Below are positions 61,051 through 64,000 of a stretch of 64,000 nt of DNA, in pieces. A program made the position numbers and the translations under genes. Origin of the DNA: Dicaeum eximium (taxonomy: Eukaryota; Chordata; Aves; Passeriformes; Dicaeidae); assembly GCA_013396995.1 (NCBI GenBank), contig VWZP01001440.1, positions 861,629 to 925,628 on the forward strand. Direction: 5' to 3'. Below the pieces are notes generated by a model. That model saw only the letters and a list, made by a program, of their open reading frames with translations, searched no databases and was not told the origin of the DNA. How positions within the stretch are numbered: position 1 is the first letter of the stretch; each line of letters opens with the position of its first letter.

Positions 61051-62282
61051 GAATTTTGCCAAATTTTTCATGTAATGCCTTGGCCCCAGAATTTACATCT
61101 TACTTTGAAGTATGGGTGGATGCTCAAAGGGTGGAAGGGATTTTGTAAAAGGGTATCATATGTTCATAGGAACCTAGACATTTACGTGTTCCAGTTCCTG
61201 GGATGTTTTAGACCATTCAAAGATTGCAGTTAACAGGATTCCTTGAATCAGCAGGTTCATGGCCCAGTGCCTTGGAGAGATGTTGAATTTTGGCTGAACA
61301 AGAAGGGAAAACTCTCACCTCATATTCTAAATTTATGATGTTAATGGGTTAACAGATCTGAAAATATCTGAACAATCTAATATAGGAGTTTCTAATATGT
61401 ACAATCAAAAATGGTCAGAGGAATACAGGCATTGCAGGCAGTCCTGAAAGATGGAATGAGGTATTTTCAAAATCAGGTGGATACGTATTTTCAAAATCAG
61501 GTGGATTTTTTTTACAAATTCTCCAACAGTGAACTGCCAGAGGAGATCACTTTGAGTGCATAGGGAACATGCAGTTATTTGAGTAATTTGTGAAGGGTAT
61601 ATTTCAGAGTGCAATAAAGATGCTAGACAAAGTATGAGTGCTAAAAATCATGTCAAGGCTGCTAGAATTACACCTTTATTATTTATCTCACAATCTCTGA
61701 GACAGGGGATGAACTGAGTTAAATGCAGTACCTTTGCACTACAAAAAACCATTTTTTTTCTACAAAAAGATTTTTGTATTCATGTAATGCACAAATTTTT
61801 TGCAACGAGACACTGGTTTCCTCAAGGAATAGGTGATTTATCTTAGCTGGGAATGGAAAAAGGCCAAGATTCCTTCACCTTCACAGTACTGTGCTTTGTC
61901 ACCAAAAGATACCAGCAACGTAGACCAAAGGGTTGTTCTGGCTTCAGGTGTGTTGTAAAGAAAGAAACAAGGAGAGTTTCCTAGCTAAAAGATCATGAGC
62001 CCGTTTGCACTCAAGGAAAAAGATGAAGGTGAGTGGGGCTTTCAGAAACAGAGGAACCTGTCTTTTCCTCTGCCTTGAGTTCATTGGGAAGCTGACCTTT
62101 TAAACATGGTCCCTCAACTACATCTATTTAAGTTTGTGGTGTGGACCACTATTTTATAAAAGCTATCACGTTTCTCAGGAATGGCCTGACAAGCAAACTC
62201 TCTGTCAAGAGACATTCTACAAACTTTTATCACTTTGTATGAATGCCACTCTCACTGTGGGACAAAATCATCACCTTTTCAG
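61051..62282. other. Non-coding, nothing else recognised
   Basis: Apart from the 22-base tandem duplication at 61461-61506, no gene or mobile element was recognised. Confidence 0.55.
61461..61506. repeat. Exact 22-base direct duplication
   Basis: GTATTTTCAAAATCAGGTGG followed by AT occurs at 61461-61482 and again at 61485-61506, separated by AC. Perfect identity suggests a recent replication-slippage duplication with a 24-base period. Confidence 0.95.
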
Positions 62283-62598
62283 GCTTCTCAGCCCCTGAAG
62301 GGAGAAACTGGCCACTTCTTATTCTGCTGAGTCCCAGCCTTGCCCTGAGCCCTGGGCTGCCCCAGAGATGCCTCCAGCCCGCCTCCATGGGCAGGCCAGG
62401 TCCTGTTCCATCCGGCTGGCAGAGTCAAACCCACCTGCAAGGATGCTCTCCAGCTATGCCAGAGGCCATGGCCAAAGCCTTAGCATGTGGGCAGGAGGCA
62501 AGCACAGTCTTGAGGCCACTGCCAGCAGACAATAAAGACGTGTCCAGAAAATCAAGTGGAAACTCAAGGAATGACAGCTCTGAAGACATTGACCCAAG
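62283..62598 (+). other. Candidate exon, unassigned
   Basis: The segment is open throughout (frame of 62243-62602, 119 codons). It lies between an acceptor-like CCTTTTCAG ending at 62282 and a good donor AAG/GTAGGA at 62598/62599. The translated 3' end (DNKDVSRKSSGNSRNDSSED) is hydrophilic, serine-rich and protein-like. The 5' half is Pro, Leu and Gln rich and less convincing. No domain was recognised, and no neighbouring exon was found within the window. It could be an exon of a long gene, a lncRNA exon, or chance in a slightly GC-rich patch. Confidence 0.2.
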
Positions 62599-62602
62599 GT
62601 AG

Positions 62603-63553
62603 GAGGCCATCTCGGAATTGAAGCCAAAAATAACATATGCTACCGAGCCTGTATGGTCCCTTTCCAGTAGCCTAAGAAAAATTCTCAGGGAAGCAGGGCT
62701 GAGCCATGCTACCTTGCATATGAAGAAATCTCTCGCATGTCCAAAATGTCAGTCCTTTGCCTAATAAAAAAAATGTTACATTCCCCTTCCCCTTCTGGAA
62801 CACAAATGACTTCCAAGGATGCAAAATTGTTTTTAATGGTTTTAATATCTCATTACTAAGGCAATAATTAGAAGTCTGGATTAGACTTTGCCCTTCTTTT
62901 TTCCTAAGAGCTGTCGATTCTGACTGAAGGAGTTTGCTCTTCTGGACATCTTCTAACACTTGTTGCTTCAGCTTGGCACAATGCTGCCTAACACCCAATG
63001 AGCTTTGTGTAGCTTCAGTGCCAGACTGCACTGCAAGGTGTAGGGATCATCAGAACAAACATCTGCTGCGATGTCTGATGATCCATTGCATCGGGAGAGA
63101 TGGATTCCAAACTGATGCTGATGAAGAGCAAACAACCAGTTTTCCACTAAAAAAGTAAACACTGGACAATTCGACGTCAGCAGAATTAACCAGCCTGAGG
63201 GGAAAGAAAGTAATAAAAGGAAGAAAAAGAAAAAAAATTAATGCAATTCCCACTGCTTTTTTTTTTCCTTTTTTTTCTATAATAACCAAATGTTCCCAGC
63301 TTCCTCACAAGGGAAATTATTTTCTGTGCTAATGTTAGAGGAGAGGTTTGGAGTCTGCCTCAGTGAATGGAGTCATGCAAGGTAGCATGGAAAAAATAAA
63401 GGAAAACAGTGGTGGAAGAACAGTGATAATAAAACATATCTTAAAAACAGAGAACTAACAAAAGGTGTTGGGAGCTGAAATGTTTTCAAAGGAGAGCTGT
63501 TTTCCTTTTTTGTTTAAGTCAACCAGAGGGCTGTTTTGATGGAGTGAAGAGGG
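62603..63553. other. Non-coding, with hairpin and A/T tracts
   Basis: No supported gene. 62820-62880 is AT-rich unique sequence with several TAAT cores. A hairpin lies at 63032-63090. A-rich (63217-63239) and T-rich (63259-63280) tracts face each other and could themselves pair. Confidence 0.55.
63032..63090. other. Hairpin-forming sequence
   Basis: GGATCATCAGA (63044-63054) pairs perfectly with TCTGATGATCC (63074-63084). Inside it, CATC (63060-63063) pairs with GATG (63070-63073) around a six-base loop. Outside it, TGCAA (63032-63036) pairs with TTGCA (63086-63090) across a one-sided bulge. It is shorter and more bulged than a usual pre-miRNA. About one 11-bp stem of this spacing is expected by chance in 64 kb. 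Confidence 0.5.
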
Positions 63554-63680
63554 ACAGTGGACAAGGTGCTGTATTTGGACTCAGCTGGGCAGGGCTCTAC
63601 TCCTGACTTAAACCCCGACTTACACTGTGTAACCCTAGGCAAATTCCTCCCCTTTCCTGGGACTCACCTTTCCTCCTGCT
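63554..63680 (+). mobile_element. MIR SINE, well preserved
   Basis: The sequence follows the MIR consensus order over most of its length. ACAGTGGACAAGGTGCTGTA and TTTGGACTCAGCTGGGCAGG come first, then CTCTACTCCTGACTTAAACC, ACTTACACTGTGTAACCCTA and GGCAAATTCCTCCCC, then GACTCACCTTTCCTCCTG. The block CTGTGTAACCCTAGGCAAAT against CTGTGTGACCTTGGGCAAGT is diagnostic. The 5' tRNA-related part is weak. The overlapping frames at 63557-63967 are translations of the SINE and flank, not genes. Confidence 0.75.
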
Positions 63681-64000
63681 GTTTGCCACCTTCTCCAGTG
63701 TACCTGTGGCCTCTGGGGCAGGTAAGAAGACAATGTTCCAAAGCTGAGAGCATTCTGGGAGTGTCTGACTTGAACAGAAGTCCTCTGAGCAGCCAGAAGA
63801 CTTGCTGGTGAAAACACTCCTGTCTCCCTGGCCTCATCAATATTTTGCCAGGAAGCAGCTGAGCTCTTGGCAGCTCTGATGCTCCAGGGCTCAGTGGCAC
63901 CAGGAAATGGCTTTGAAGTAGGGGATTTTCCTGAATGGCAGGGATTCCCCACATTTTCCCAATCCAAGATCCAAGACAGTAGCCTTGGAATTCCCAGAAT
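63681..64000. other. Non-coding, nothing recognised
   Basis: Moderately GC-richer unique sequence to the window edge. Two overlapping minus-strand frames (63635-63967 and 63664-63954) have no domain, and one continues into the MIR. Confidence 0.55.

Noticed and set aside
63557..63967. Overlapping frames near the right edge as coding exons
   Set aside because: The plus frame and part of the minus frame coincide with a MIR SINE. The rest has no domain.
1..64000. Endogenous retrovirus or LTR element
   Set aside because: No paired LTRs, primer-binding site, polypurine tract in context or gag/pol-like frames were recognised by eye.

Overview
This window reads as a gene-poor stretch of a bird nuclear genome. 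The strongest evidence is a set of CR1 retrotransposon fragments. Three end in the avian CR1 3' signature: a block close to GGTTGGACTxGATGAT, then CTTCCAAC, then ATTCTGTG-type 8-bp units. There are no Alu-type or other mammal-specific SINEs. There is no operon structure, ribosome binding site, CRISPR array, rRNA or tRNA. I cannot name the species or chromosome. No protein-coding gene could be supported. The longest stop-free frames (162, 155 and 148 codons) fit chance, have unremarkable composition and match no family I recognise. Three short frames (1-364 minus, 3385-3588 plus, 62283-62598 plus) are kept only as weak exon candidates. The window is therefore intergenic or inside a very long intron.

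Layout. 1-9.8 kb: single-copy-looking DNA with a CA tract, a 95-bp GAGAGAAA purine tract and an old antisense CR1 (4.5-4.9 kb). 9.8-12.4 kb: an antisense fragment of an ancient CR1/L3-like LINE carrying reverse-transcriptase motifs, then a short CR1 3' end. 12.4-26.9 kb: mostly unique DNA with two MIR-like SINE relics (20.1 and 24.3 kb), a local GC-rich patch (20.5-20.8 kb) and a segment that looks like constrained non-coding DNA (17.15-17.5 kb). 26.9-28.8 kb: the largest element, a decayed sense-strand CR1/L3-like LINE spanning RT to the 3' region. 28.8-48 kb: unique DNA with another antisense LINE piece (33.9 kb), a 13-bp perfect inverted repeat (34.4 kb), a CR1 end (35.6 kb), an old interspersed repeat (37.4 kb) and a 97-bp AAAAC/AAACC array (40.0 kb). 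48-64 kb: a CR1 3' end (48.7 kb), short microsatellites, an AT-rich region with regulatory-looking motifs (53.0-53.5 kb), a pair of diverged related sequences (55.7 and 58.4 kb), an old fold-back-like repeat (60.8 kb), a candidate exon (62.3 kb) and a well-preserved MIR (63.6 kb).

I found no multi-gene system. The points most worth checking are the 34.4 kb inverted repeat, the unexplained 55.7/58.4 kb sequence pair, the unusually old repeat layer (MIR and L3-like LINE relics still readable in a bird), and several segments that could be conserved enhancers. All of these are inferences from pattern reading by eye, and multi-species alignment would settle most of them.
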